In this document: in pieces, positions 13,901-28,900 of the stretch
Position numbering within the stretch: position 1 is the stretch's first letter
How the letters are laid out: the number at the start of each line of letters is the position of its first letter
Assembly (NCBI GenBank): GCA_037043455.1
Contig: JAWPHD010011231.1
Location: forward strand, 21,797 to 85,796
Direction: 5' to 3'
DNA length: 64,000 bases
Source: Cyrtodaria siliqua
Lineage: Eukaryota; Mollusca; Bivalvia; Adapedonta; Hiatellidae
Notes under the pieces: generated by a model
What the model saw: only the letters and a program-made list of their open reading frames with translations
Databases searched by the model: none
What the model was told of the DNA's origin: nothing
Position numbers and translations under genes: made by a program

Positions 13901-16900
13901 AAGTTTGTTAAGGTCAATAATCCTCTGTGACATCGAGAGTATTAGTCTTTGCCATCGAAAGAGGTCCACTGTATCATCGAGAACGACGCCATGTGCTGTT
14001 GGGTGTACTCCTCGGTGATTGGGAGTACTCCTCGGTGATTGGAAGTACTCTTCGGTGATTTGGAGTACTCCTCGGCGATTGGGAGTACTCCTCGGTGATC
14101 CTCAAAAAATATACACGTTCGAATGTGATACCTTTTGGCAGCAGGAGTGATTCTTTGTCATAAGGACTGCTTTTTGTCAATAGAATAAAGCAGGATGCAT
14201 TGTGTCGTCAGGAGTGATCCTTCGTTTAATCAAGAGTGATAGTCTCTACCTTAAAGAGTGAGCCTATGTACCGTCAAGCGTGGCACTCATTGATGTCAAC
14301 ACATTTGAATCTTCCCCTCCAATTCCCATACATCTATTCAATCGTCTTATATAAATTATGCATCCTGCTTACTAAAGTATAAACAGTGGCTTATAATTTC
14401 AGAGTATGAGTTTATATGTGGCAACTATTAAATAAAACAGGACGATATAAATGTGTGAATATGTCATTTATTCTATTAAAATGACGAATAAGCACAATAC
14501 GAGCTTATAATCTAAAAAATAAGTAAGTTAAAAATAACAAATGTTTAACAGCAAAATGTGTTAACTATTTATTGCCATACACATAGGTAGGCTAAAATCC
14601 GCCACCATCAATATAATTGCGTACATCCCCCATCATCCCGCCGTCCCCCGCCACCCACCCCGCTCGTTGCATTGTAAAGAGCGATACTTTTTGCAATCAA
14701 GAGTAATAATCCTCTGTATTACAAGAGTACCCTCTCTGACATCAAGTGTTATCCACTCTGGTAATATATACATATCACATACATGAATGGGTTATAGTAA
14801 GGATGTTTCCCCTGAGGATGTGATTATCGCTCTAGAATGTGATATGTATTTTATTATACCGAAATCCCATCGGGTCAAAATAAGATTAATTTCAGTACAC
14901 ATTTCACTATCGCCGGATATTGTTTGTTTTTTCAAAAATGACGTTTTATGAACAGTTACTATGAACGTTATAATATTGCATTGTAATTAATTTAACTAAG
15001 AATACCCTGCAATATCACTCGCGTCAGATAGTAAGAATGAGTGAATGAATGAATGAATGAATGAATGGTGTTTTACGGCACGTCGACACATAAATAGGTC
15101 ACTGATGAAAGATGAACAAATGAAGTAGTAATTAAAAACTAAATACAAATACATATATAAAGATAAAACTAATTATAAATAAGTGGTCACTTCCACATAG
15201 GTCGTCAACACTCCACGAAAAGTCCATCAAGAGAGTTAATATTGTCAAATCAATGGAAGAATGAGAGCCTGAAGCTGGATGTAAATAAGTATGTGATTTG
15301 TTATCATTAAAAAGTCACAATTGTTTTTGGCTAAGAAATCCTCAACTTTCTTGCCTTTATCGTTTATATCTTTACAACCCCAGATGTAGTTCTGTGCTTT
15401 AAAATCACCCAAAAGTATATAAAAGTTGATTGTAATTGTGCAACTAGTTAAGGTCTAGTGAAAAACTATTTGGTAAATATAAGGAGCATATTGTTATAAC
15501 TCTGTGCATCGTAACACTGACCGCAAAATCTTTATCATTGTATCACAAATATAGTTATATAATGAATATTTTTTAAAAGATATCTTATCACTAGTCTTCA
15601 AGGATGTTTCTTGAAGACAAAATGAAACAGGGTTGTGTTTATTTAAAAGTAAGCTGATTTCATCATAATTAGGTTTTAAACCTTGGCAGTTCCATTGAAT
15701 GACCTTATTTGATTTTAATGTTATTACGGTGGAAGTACGGGCTTACGACCTTTTGGGTTGGCTGACTTTGGAGACTTTGGAAGTTCCAGATGTGCTGGAT
15801 CATCAATATCCAACTCCAAGTCTCCAAATATGTTGTGCAGTCTAATCGGATCAATAGATCCTTTCGAATTATTTTTCCTTGCTGTCACTTCCGTGGCAGC
15901 ATCTACGTGGTGACGCAGATAGTAAGAAATTACACATTGCTGTCTATGGCGATTTAGCATGGGCGTATTGTATGAGTGTTCTTCTGTGTCATCAAGAGTG
16001 AACCTCTCTGTCATCAAGAGTTCCCCAATTGGGAGGGAAATAAAAGATCAATCAATCAATCAATCAATATAATCATCTGTGACATCCGAAGTATCCTCTC
16101 TAATAATAAGAGTGTTCTTTATCTATGCTGTCGAAAATACCTAAAATATCCCCTGATATGGTTATAGTTACACTATATGCTACCAAGAGTGATCTTGCGT
16201 GTCGTCGGGAGTGGTTATATAAAGCTGTGTAACCTTACCTATATCGTGATATTAACAATATTTGCATTAAAGAGAATGTCGGCATACAGCCAAACAATGT
16301 CATCTTTTCGAATATATATTATAAGGGGCAATAAACAGTATTATTGATAGCTCCGGAAAAAACTTGCTATAAGCGCAGGAAACAATTATCAAAATCGGAT
16401 GATAAACATAGAAGATATGAGCATTGAAGTTTGTTCTAAAAAGGATATGGGAGCTGCCATTTTCAGAACTATGATCCATCCATAATTCGCTTTAATAACA
16501 TGTATTCACTCAATTAAAAGCAATTGCATGACTCGAATGAACAATATAACCTCGCAAAGGTCATATCGCTTAACTGTTACTAACTTTATATCTTCTGTTA
16601 GTTCCGGCTCAGGCGACGGAATTGAAAACAACAAAAGGGTGTTTGTTGTCGACCATAATGATTACCATCGTTCGGAAGGTATTGAGCCAGAATCCGTTCA
16701 CCAAGGGTTTCGTCACCGACAGATGCAGAAACACTACAAGGATTTTGGAGAGACAGAGTAAGTATAATTATAAATGGGTCAACTGAGGACAGGTTACAGT
16801 AAAACTTATTGACAAGTATATTAACCTTAACCCGCTACATATATAATAGACTGTTCTTTTTTTAATTAAGACCATTCCATTTTTGGGACAAAGAGGTGTT

Positions 16901-19900
16901 TTGGGGGAAATGACTGATCAGCAGCCGGACATTGTTAACCCTGATCAGCCTGTGAGTTACTCGCAGGCTGATCTAGGTTTACAATAAACGCAAAGGCCAT
17001 TATAGTCGTGATTGACGGGTTAAGGGTTAAATAGTATGTTCAGGAAACGTAGTACACCTCCTAGAAAAAAAGGAATGTATAGTTCTATATATTTATTTTT
17101 TTCGCACTATTGATTCGACACTTTTCTCTTCCTGATATCTTGAATGTAACATGTGGTAAAAATGCCAATATTATTGAATAAATGCGTCTTCTGTAAAAAA
17201 GAACAAACTACAAAAACAAAGTCAAAAAAAGAAACAGAAACACGCACATAATAACTGGTAGGATCACATAAACTTTGACACTTTTAATAAGTATACCGAA
17301 ACCATGTGTTCATTAAATATTTAAATAATGTTTGGCTCTAATAGCCAAAGACCTGACACACCTATGGATGGCGTATTTCATCATTCGTCCGTTAGCAATG
17401 TTTTGTTACTCCGTTACTTTAAGTAAACGTTTTTCAACAATTTATGAAACTGGCAATGTAGCAACATAATGATTACACAATATATGTTGAATTAATCGAA
17501 TTCAGCTGATGATTTTTCACCAATTAAATTTACGAATGCGTTACTTGGCAAACGACCTTTTGGTCAATCAGTGTTTGTTGAACCCACTTGCGAAAAATTC
17601 GACTCATTGATTATTAATAAATATAAAAATCAATTTAAGCTTATTTTCGCAACAGTCTTAATAAATAGTATTGTCCGAAAAGCATAGTTTATCATAAATA
17701 TATTATCTGGTGTATGGATTTGATAATAAGCAAACTGTAATCGTACCAAATACAGTAAGGCTGCACCTAGTATCAAACATAGCAAAGTGCCACCTAGTAT
17801 CACACATGTATCAAACATGGTAAGTCGCCATTTAGTATCAAACATACATAGTAAGGCACCATCTAGTATCAAACATGGTAAGGCGCCAACTAGTATCAAA
17901 CAGAGTAAGACGCCACCTATTATCAAACATAGTAAGGCGCCACCTAGTAACAAACATAGTAAGGCGCCCTCTAGTATCAAACATGGTAAGGCGCCGCCTA
18001 CTATCAAACAGAATAAGACGCCACCTAGTATCAAACACAGTAAGGTGTCACCTAGTATCAAAGATAATAACGCGACACCCAGTATCAAACATAGTAAGAC
18101 ACCACATAGTATCAAACATAGTAAGCTGCCAACTATTATCAAATAGGGTAAGGCGCCACCTAGTATCAAACATAGTAAGGCGCCGCCTATTATCAAACAG
18201 AGTAAGACGCCACCTAGTTTCAAACATAGTAAGGAACAAACCTAGTATCAAACGAAGGAAGGTGTCAACTACTATCAAACATGATAAGGCGCCACTTAGT
18301 TTCAAACATAGTAAGGCGCGAATTAGGTTCAAACATCGCAAGGCGCCACCTAGTATCAAACATGGTAAGGCGCCAACTAGTATCTAACAGAGTAAGGCAC
18401 CAACTAGTATCAAACATGGTAAGGCGCCAAATAGTATCTAACAGAGTAAGGCACCAACTAGTATCAAAAATGGTAAGGCGCCAAAGAGTATCAAACATGG
18501 TAAGACGCCAACTAGTATCAAACATATTAGGGCACCACCTAGTATCAAACATAGTAAGGCGCCATCGAGTTTCAAACATAATAAGACGCCACCTATTATC
18601 AAACAGAGTTAGATGCCATCTAGTATCAAACATAGTAAGGCGCACCTAGTATCAAACATAGTAAGGGGCCAACTAATATCAAACATAGTAAGGCGCCACC
18701 TAGTATCAAACATAGTAAGACGCCATCTAGTATCAAACATAGTAAGTCCCTACCTAGTATAAAACATGGTAAGGCGCCACCTATTATCAAACGTAGTAAG
18801 GCGTCAACTAGTATCAAACATGGTAAGGCGCCACCTGTTATCAAACATAGTAAGAAACCAACTAGTATCAAACATAGTATGTCATCACCTATTATCAAAC
18901 ATAGTAAGGCACCATTTAGCATCAAACATAGTAAGAGGCCACTTATTATCAAACAGTGTAAGGTGCCAACTAGTATCAAACATAGTGAGACGCCACTTAT
19001 TATCAAACATAGTAAGACGCCGCCTAGTGTCAAACATAGTATGGCGCCACCTAGTATCAAACATAGTAAGACGCCACTTATTAGCAAACAGTGTAAGGCG
19101 CCACCTAGTATCAATCAAAGTAACGCACCACCTAATATCAAACATAGTAAGACGCCACTTATTTTTTTAAATATGGTAACGGGCCAAATAATATCAAATA
19201 TAGTAAGGCGCCATCTACTGTCATGAATGGTAAGGCGCCACCTAATATTAAACATAGTAAGACGCCACCTATTATCCACATAGAAAGACGCCACCTTTAA
19301 TCGAACTGAGTAAGGCGCCAACTAATATCAAACATAGTAAAGCACCACGTAGTTTCAAACATAGTAAGGCGCCACGTAGTATCAAACATGGTAAGGCGCC
19401 ACCTAGTATCAAACATGATAAGGAGCCACCTAGTATCAGACATAGTAAGACACCAACTACAATGTAATATCAAACATAGTAAGGCGCCACGTAGTATCAA
19501 ACATAGTAAGGCACCACCTAGTATCAAACATGGTAAGGCTCCACCTGTTATCAAACATAGTAAGACTCCAACAAGTATTACACATAGTAAGGCGCCAACT
19601 TGTATCAAACATGGTAAGGCTCCACCTGTTATCAAACATGGTAAGGCTCCACCTGTTATCAAACATAGTAAGGCACCACCTAGTATCAAACATAGTAAGG
19701 CGCCAACTAGTATCAAACATGGTAGGGCTCCACCTGTTATCAAACATAGTAAGACACCAACTAGTATCAAACATATTAAGGCACCATCTAGTGTCAAACT
19801 TAGTTAGGCACCGGGTAAGACGCCACCTATTATCAAACATAGTAAGGCACCATTTAGTATCAAACATAGTAAGGCGCCATCTAGCATCAAACACAGTAAG

Positions 19901-22900
19901 ACGCCACCTATTATCAAACAGAGTAAGACGCCACCTAGTATCAAACATAGTAAGGCGCATCTAGTATCAAACATAGTAAGGGGCCAACTAATATCAAACA
20001 TAGTAAGGCGCCATCTAGTATCAAACACAGTAAGACGCCATCTAGTATCAAACATGATAAGGCGCCACCTAGTAAGGCGCCACCTAGTATCAAACATAGT
20101 AAGGCGCACATAGTATCAAACATAGTGAGGGGCAAACCAATATCAAAATTAGTAAGGCGCCACCTAATATCAAACATAGTAAGATGGCATCTAGTATCAA
20201 ACATGATAAAGTGCCACCTAGTAAGGCGCCACCTAGTATCAAACATAATAAGACGCCATCTATTATCAAACAGAGTAAGACGCCACCTAGTATCAAACAT
20301 AGTAAGGCGCCACGTAGTATCAAACATAGTAAGTCGCCACCTAATATCAAACATGGTAAGGCGCCACCTAGTATCAAACGTAGTAAGGCGCCACCTAGTA
20401 TCTGACATGGTAAGGCTCCACCTGTTATGAAACATAGTAAGACACCAACTAGTATCAAACATAGTAAAGCACCAACTAGTGTCAAACTTAGTAAGGCACC
20501 GCGTAAGACGCCACCTATTTTCAAGCATAGTTAGGCACCACCTAGTAACATACATAGTAAGGCGCCATCTAGCATCCAACATATAAAGACGCCACCAATT
20601 ATCAAACAGAGTAAGACGCCACCTAGTATCAAACATAGTAAGGCGCATCTAGTATCAAACATAGTAAGGGGCCCAACAAATATCAAACATAGTAAGGCTC
20701 CACCTAGTATCAAACATAGTAAGACGCCATCTAGTATCAAACATGATAAGGCGCCACCTAGTAAGGCGCCACCTAGTAAGGCGCCACCTAGTATCAAACA
20801 TAGTAAGGCGCACTTAATATCAAACACAGTAAGGGCCCAACCGATATCAAAAATAGTAAGGCGCCACCTAGTAAGGCGCCACCTAGTATCAAACATAGTA
20901 AGGCGCACTTAATATCAAACATAGTAAGGGGCCAACCGATATCAAACATAGTAAGACGCCATCTAGTATCAAACATGTTAAGGTGTCATCTAGTAAGGCG
21001 CCACCTAGTATCAAACATAGTAAGACACCACCTATAATCAAACAGAGTAAAACGCCATCTAGTAGCAAACATAGTAAGGCGCCACATGGTATCAAACATT
21101 GTAAGACGCCACCTATTGTCAAATATGGTAACGGGCCAAATAGTATCAAACATAGTAAGGCGCCACGTAGTATCAAACATAGTAAGGCATCACCTAGTAT
21201 CAAACATGGTAAGGCGCCACCTAGTATCAAACATGGTAAGGCTCCACCTGTTATCAAACATAGTAAGGCACCAACTAGTATCCAACATAGTAAGACGCCA
21301 TCGAGTTTCAAACATAGTAAGGCGTTATTTAGTATCAAACATTTCAAGGTGCCACCTAGTATCAAACATCGTATGACACCAACTAGTATCAAACATAGTA
21401 AGGCCCCACCTAGTATCAAGCATGGCAAGGCGCCACGTAGTATCAAACGTAGTAAGGCGCCACCTGTTATCAAACATAGTAAGAAACCAACTAGTATCAA
21501 ACATATATAGGCACCAAATAATTTCAAACATAGTAAGGCATCGGGAAAGGCGCCACCTATTATCAAACATAGTAAGGCGCCATTGAGCTTTAAATATAGT
21601 AAGACGCCACTAATTATCAAACAGTGTAAGGTGCCAACTAGTATCAAACATAGTAAGACGCCACCTATTATCAAACATAGTATGGCACCACCTAGTATCA
21701 AACATAGTAAGACGCCACCTATTATCAAACAGAGTAAGACGCTAGCTTGTATCAAACATAGTAAGGCGCCACCTAGTATTAAACATAGTAAGACGCCACC
21801 TATTATCAAACAGAGTAAGACGAATCCTAGTATCAAACATAGTAAGGCACCATCTAGTATCAGACATAGTAAAACGCCACCTATTTTCAAATATGGTAAC
21901 GGGCCAACTAGTATCAAACATAGTAAGGCACCATCTACTATCAAGCATGGTTAGGTGCCACATGATATGAAACATAGTAAGACGCCACCTATTATCTAAC
22001 ATAGTAATACGCCACCTATTATCGAACAGAGTAAGGCGCCACCTAGTATAAAACATAGTAAGGCGCCACATAGATTCAAACATAGTAAGGCGCCACCTAG
22101 TATCAAACATGGTAAGGCGCCACCTAGTATCGAACATAGTAAGACACCAGCTACATTGTAGTATCAAACATAGTAAGGCGTCACGTAGTATCAAACATAG
22201 TAAGGCGCCACCTAGTATCAAACGTAGTAAGGCGCCAACTTGTATCAAACATGGTAAGACTCCACCTGTTATCAGACATAGTAAGACACCAACTAGTGTC
22301 AAACATAGTAAGGCACCAAATAATTTCAAACATAGTAAAGCATCGGATAAGGCGCCACCTATTATCAAACATACTAAGGCACCGCCTAGTATCAAACATA
22401 GCAAGGCGCCATTTAGCTTCAAATATAGTAAGACGCCACTAAGTATCAAACAGTGTAAGGTGCCAACTGGTATCAAACATAGTAAGACGTCACATATTAT
22501 CAAACAGAGTAAGACGCCACCTAGTATCAAACATAGTAAGGCGACACCTAGTATCAACATAGTAAGACGCCACCTATTGTCAAATATGGTAACGGGCCAA
22601 CTAATATCAAACATAGTAAGGCGTTGTCTAATATCGAACATAGTAAGACGCCATCTAGTATCCACATGATAAGGCGCCACCCAGTAATGCGCCATCTACT
22701 ATCAAGCATTGTAAGGCGCCACCTAATATCAAACATAGCAAGACGCCATATATTATCAAACAGAGTAAGATGCTGCCTATCATCAAACAGAGTAATACGC
22801 CACCTAGTATCAAACATAGTAAGGCGCCACCTAGTATAAAACATAGGGAGTTGTCAACTACTATCAAACATGGTAAGGTGCCACTTAGTATCAAACATAG

Positions 22901-25900
22901 TAAGGCGCGAATTAGTTTCGAATATGGCAAGGCGCCACTTAATATAAGACAGAGTAAGACGCCACTTATTATCAAACAGTGTAAGGTGCCAACTAGTATC
23001 AAACATAGTAAGACGCCACCTATTATCACACAGAGTAAGACGCCAGCTGGTATCAAACATAGTAAGGCGCCACCTAGTATCAAACATAGTAAGACGCCAC
23101 CTATTATCAAACAGAGTAAGACGCCAGCTGGTATCAAACATAGTAAGGCGCCACCTAGTATCAAACATAGTAAGACGCCACCTATTATCAAACAGAGTAA
23201 GAGGCCAGCTGGTATCAAACATAGTAAGGCGCCACCTAGTATCAAACATAGTAAGACGCCACCGATTATCAAACATAGTAAGGCATCACCTAGTATCAAA
23301 CATAGTAAGACGCCACCTATTATCAAACAGAGTAAGACGCCAGCTGGTATCAAACATAGTAAGGCACCTAGTATCAAACATAGTAAGACGCCACCTATTA
23401 TCAAACAGAGTAAGACGCCAGCTGGTATCAAACATAGTAAGGCGCCACCTAGTATCAAACTTAGTAAGACGCCACCGATTATCAAACAGAGTAAGACGCA
23501 ACCTAGTATCAAACATTGTAAGGCACCATCTAGTATCAAACATAGTAAGACGCCACCTATTTTCAAATATGGTAACAGGCCAACTAGTATCAAACATAGT
23601 AATGCACCATCTACTATCAAGCATGGTAAGGCGTCACATAATATGAAACATAGTAAGACGCCACCTATTATCTAACATAGTAAGACGCCACCTATTATCG
23701 AACAGAGTAATGCGCCACATAGTATCAAACATAGTAAGGCGCCACATCGTTTCAAACATAGTAAGGCGCCACCTAGTATCAAACATGGTAAGGCGCCACC
23801 TAGTATCAAACATGGTAAGGCTCCACCTAGTATCGAACATAGTAAGACACCAACTACATTGTAGTATCAAACATAGTAAGGCGCCACGTAGTATCAAACA
23901 TAGTAAGGCGCCACATAGTTTCAAACATAGTAAGGTGCCACCTAGTATCAAACATGGTAAGGCGCAACCTAGTATCAAACGTAGTAAGGCGCCAAATAGT
24001 TTCAAACATGGTAGGACTCCAACTGTTATCAAATATAGTAAGACACCAACTAGTATCAAACATAGTAAGTCACCACCTATTATCAAACATAGTCAGGCAC
24101 CATCTATTATCAAACATAATAAGGCGACATCTAGCATCAAACATAATAAGACGGCACCTATTATCAAACAGAGTAAGACGCCATCTAGTATCAAACATAG
24201 TAAGGCGCACCTAGTATCAAACATAGTAAGGGGCCAACTAATATCTAACATAGTAAGTCGCCACCTAGTATCAAACATAGTAAGACGTCATCTAGTACCA
24301 AACATGATAAGGCGGCACCTAGTATCGAACATTGTAAGGCGCACCTAGTATCAAACATAGTCAGGCACCATCTATTATCAAATATAATAAGGCGCCATCT
24401 AGCATCATAACATAATAAGACGCCACATATTATCAAACAGAGTAAGACGCCAGCTAGTATCAAACATAGTAAGGCGCACCTAGTATCAAACATAGTAAGG
24501 GGCCAACTTATATCAAACATAGTAAGGCGCCACCTAGTATCAAACATAGTAAGACGCCATCTAGTTTCAAACATGATAAGGCGCCACCTAGTAAGGCACC
24601 ACCTATTATCAAACATAGTCAGGCACCCCCTAGTATCGAACATATTAAGGGGCACCTAGTATTAAACATAGTTGGGGGCCAACCAATATCAAAAATAGTC
24701 AGGCGCCACCTGAAATCACACATAGTGAGACGCCATCTAGTATCAAACATGATAAAGTGCCACCTAGTAAGGCGCCACCTAGTATCAAACAGAGTAAGAC
24801 GCCACCTAGTATCAAACATAGTAAGGCGCAACCTAGTATCAAACATAGTAAGACGCCAACTATTATCAAATAGAGTAAGACGCCACCTAGTATCAAACAT
24901 AGTAAGGCGCCACCTAGAATCAAACATAGCAAGACGCCATCTATTATCAAACAGAGTAAAAAGCCACCTAGAATCAACCATAATAAGGCCCCACCTAGTA
25001 TCAAACATAGTAAGGCGCCATCTAGTATCAAACATAGTAAGACGCCATCTATTATCAAACAAAGTAAGGCGCCACCTTGTATCAAACACAGTAAGGCGCC
25101 ATCGATTATCAAACAGAGTAAGACGCTTCCTATCATCAAACACAGTAAGACGCCACCTCGTATCAAACATAGTAACAGTAAGGCGCCTACTAGTATCAAA
25201 CAGAGTAAGACGCCACCTATTATCAAACAAAGTAAGACGCCACCTAGTATCAAACATAGTAAGGCGCCACCTAGTATCACGCATAGTAAGAAACCACCTA
25301 TTGTCAAATATGGTAACGGGCCAACTAATATCAAACATAGTAAGGCACTATCTAGTATCAAACATGATAAGGCGCCACCCAGTAATGCTTCATCTACTAT
25401 CAAGCATGGTAAGGCGCCACCTAGTTTCAAACATAGCAAGACGCCATCTATTATCAAACATAGTAAGACGCCACCTATAATCAAACATAATAAGGCCCCA
25501 CCTAGTATCAAACATAGTAAGACGCCACCTAGTATCAAACAAAAAAAGGCGCCACCTAGTATCAAACATAATAAGGCACCACCTAGTATCAAACACAGTA
25601 AGGTGCCATCTAATATCAAACAGAGTAAGACGCTGCCTATCATCAAACAGAGTAAGAAGCCACCTAGTATCAAACATAGTAACAGTAAGGCGCCTACTAG
25701 TATCAAACACAGTAAGATGTCACCTATTTTCAAACAGAGTAGGACGCCACCTATTATTAAACGGAGTTAGACGCCATCTAATATCAAACATGGTAAGACG
25801 CCACCTTTTACCAAACAGAGTTAGAAACCACCTGTTATCAAACATAGTAAGACGTCACCTTGTATCAAACATAGTAAGGCGCCACCTGGTATCAACAATA

Positions 25901-28900
25901 GTAAGGCGCTATCTAGTATATAACATAGTAAGGAGCCACCTAGTATCATACATATAGGTGGCGTCTTACTCTGTTTGATTATATGTTGCGCCTTACTATG
26001 TTTGCTACTAGGTAGTGCCTTACTATGTTTGATACTAGGTGGCGCCATCTAGTATCAAACATGGTAATGCACCACCTAGTATCGTAAGGCGCTACATAGT
26101 ATCAAGCATAGAAACGAACCACCTAGTATTAAACATAGTAAGGCGCAACCGAGTATCAAACATGGTAATTCACCACCCAGTATCAAACCTAGTAAGGCTC
26201 TACATAGTATCAAACGTAGTAAGGCGCCACCTAGTATCAAACATAGGAAGGTGCCACCTAGTATCAAAATAGTAAGACGACATCTAAATATTTTAAATGA
26301 TCGTCGTTTTAAGTATTTTACTAATGAAGACGAGGTCATTCAAATTTAGTCTGTGATGCAAATGTAACTAAAACCTGACGTTGTTTTTCGGTATTTTCTT
26401 AGACTGATCACGGGTTCACCACCAGTCACACTGTATGTTGGGTCCAAGATGGTAATTTGCCATCTGATGAAGGAGAAAAGACCAGAATGCTGTCTAGAGT
26501 GGGGAGTGGTAAGTATTAAGTACACTGTTAGTAGCTTTGTATTACCAGGGCCAAATCAAATTAATGCAATACCTTTGTGCGGGTAAGTATGTTTGAATTT
26601 ACGCAGTCTTGATTAAATAAATCATAATAAATAAATGCCATCTCGTAGAATACATAATACAAGGGGCAAAAGTCAGCCTTAGGATTTATTTTTCTTTATA
26701 GATGTTTTAGATTTTTGCCATGGCTGTGATAATTGGTCATACAGTTATAAGGAATGGTATATATTTCAGCACTGTAGCCACTGTACATACAAGAACACAA
26801 ACGATGATCGATGGACCCATCAGCTGATCATCATGGCTGCGGATCACGCATTTAACGGGATCTACAACTTTATTGTGCCGCTTAGATCTCAAGTTATAAG
26901 GGTTGACTCTCTCAGTCCAATAATATTGCTGTTACAAGAGGAGTGAGTATTCATTTTAACTCTTGATAAGATGAATAACAATAATATCCTCACGGGATTG
27001 TTTATTTTGTATTTAATGACCTATGCCTCCTTAAACGCAAACCTGTATCAGTCAAACCTCAATCCCACTAAGATTAATCCAGTTGATATAGGAGCAGTCT
27101 TGTCACATGGAATAATTTGTAGGTAATTTTAATTTGTACTAGCTATGTTTTACACTATACGTGTTTACTTTTGGCATGAGTACTCCCCTACACACTATTC
27201 TATTTCTCATCTAAGCGTCACATATATAGAGGATCTTACATGAGTACTCATTCATTATTGAATTTATTAAACGAGTTGAAAAATTATATAATGCGAGGCT
27301 CTTGCCTGTCGCTTCAACACGAGAAACCGACATAAACCGTGGGAATTGGATCATATGTTCATTATCGATTGTTTTTGACAGAGCGTACTAGACTCATTTG
27401 CATACTTATATAACTAGTGGTATATCGAAAATATAGAATGGTGTTATTCCACTCTCACATCGTGAGTTATGTGATAAATTCATAATAAGGGAATATGTCA
27501 CAGTTATTGTTAGACGAAACATAAACGTGTTCATTGTGGCTTTAAAGTAGAATACCTCTTAAGCCGGCGCTAGAGGCGTGAGAGCTGTTGCACCTTATAT
27601 TACCTCTCATGCACAGACTCAATAAAACCGAGTCAGCTATTTTACTCTCTTGTTTTTGTTTTTTGCTTCCAATGGACCCCGCTTTCAGTATGTATTTTTG
27701 TTATTTAATGCATTTGAAGCTATACAAGGTGAGTGTGATATAATTCCATTTGTTTATACTTTTAGACCTGATCACATGTTCCTGGAGACAATGTCATTCT
27801 TTCCACTTGTTTTTTGGATGAAAGGAAAGATAACAAGGTAAGACAATTACTTAACTTTAACTGATTTCTATAAAACGCAAACAAGTCAAATGAATCAATG
27901 ATTCTTAGGAATTTAGAATTTAACTAACATTTTGTCTCATAAAAAGATTTGATAAAAGTCTTCTACTTTTTTTCTGTTGTTTGTGTGTGTTGTTTTCTAG
28001 GGATGCCCCTTTCAATATTTATTGATATTAATCCAGGGTTAAAACAATTATCATTTGCAATAGAAAAGGATATGTATGTTAGTTAGTGTTAGTGACGATG
28101 GTCATCTGGAATATAACGAAGATCAAATCTTAGCGGACTTGGAACGAATTCAGAACTCATAATTAGTAATGTTTTTCAAAATTGGCCTAAGGTTTCTTTA
28201 CAGCAAAAGTTATAATTTGTAGAAAAAATATATATCTCTCTATATATACACATTTTAGTCACCCTGGGTGAGTCCACTTTTTCACTCCGCGGACCTTTCT
28301 TGAACAGACTTGACAGTCTGGGATATAATAATCATTTCTGAAATCTGTTTGGCAGATCGGAGCTAGAGGGCGTGAGCGGTAGCTAGCATATGTCACTACC
28401 GCTCATGAACAGTCTTAATCAAACCGAGACTGCAATATTTCGTATGTGTCGTGCTCGGCCGTTTCCAAAGGTCCATTATCATACTCTTTTTTGAGAAGAC
28501 AATTTTGTTATTTAGAATGCTTGTTATTTGTAAGTACGACGACGGTCTTAGAATTGTGAGCTAAAAAGTAGGTTGTATGGATAATACTTCTACCTCTTTA
28601 TGCTACTTTGTTAACTGCACCTTTTTTAGCGTGGATGACCTTTTGAAGGCTGGTATCAACAAAGCTTCACATCTTGTGGTGGCCAATAAGGAGCTGTCGG
28701 GCGATGACTCTGAAGACACACTCTCAGACTCCGAAACCATTGTCGCTGTACAGACCATATTTAAGTAAGTAAATGGGCGAGTAAATGGACGAGTCAGATA
28801 ATATGAGTAGTCTGTCATCTCCGGCCTGATTATTTATATCAGTTTGTGTTTGCCGCTGAAATACAGTTAATATGGAATAAAAATTGCATAGAAACAACCT

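Larger units (their letters stand above)
17752..26287. repeat. Intronic satellite, 27-bp unit, about 315 copies
   Basis: The consensus unit reads GCGCCACCTAGTATCAAACA plus TAGTAAG. Many units carry the palindrome GGCGCC and nearly all a GTAAG. Variants alternate CCTAGTATC with CCTATTATC, ACATAG with ACAGAG, and GGCGCC with GACGCC. Because 27 is a multiple of three and the unit lacks stops in several frames, both strands show long spurious open frames (up to about 350 codons) of 9-residue repeats. It fills most of the 9.6 kb intron before the RCK2 exons. It contains a local 81-bp higher-order pattern and one inverted block. Confidence 0.97.

Noticed and set aside
16740..17790. The 27-bp satellite as a third exon/donor-derived array, from the exon ending at 16757
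   Set aside because: Only ACAGAGTAAG is shared with the exon's border (GACAGAGTAAG). The array starts 1 kb away and ACATAG is the commoner form. Too short to claim.
17630..26339. Dozens of open frames of 60-350 codons with 9-residue repeats
   Set aside because: All are shadows of the 27-bp satellite on both strands and in several frames. None has non-repeat sequence or family resemblance.
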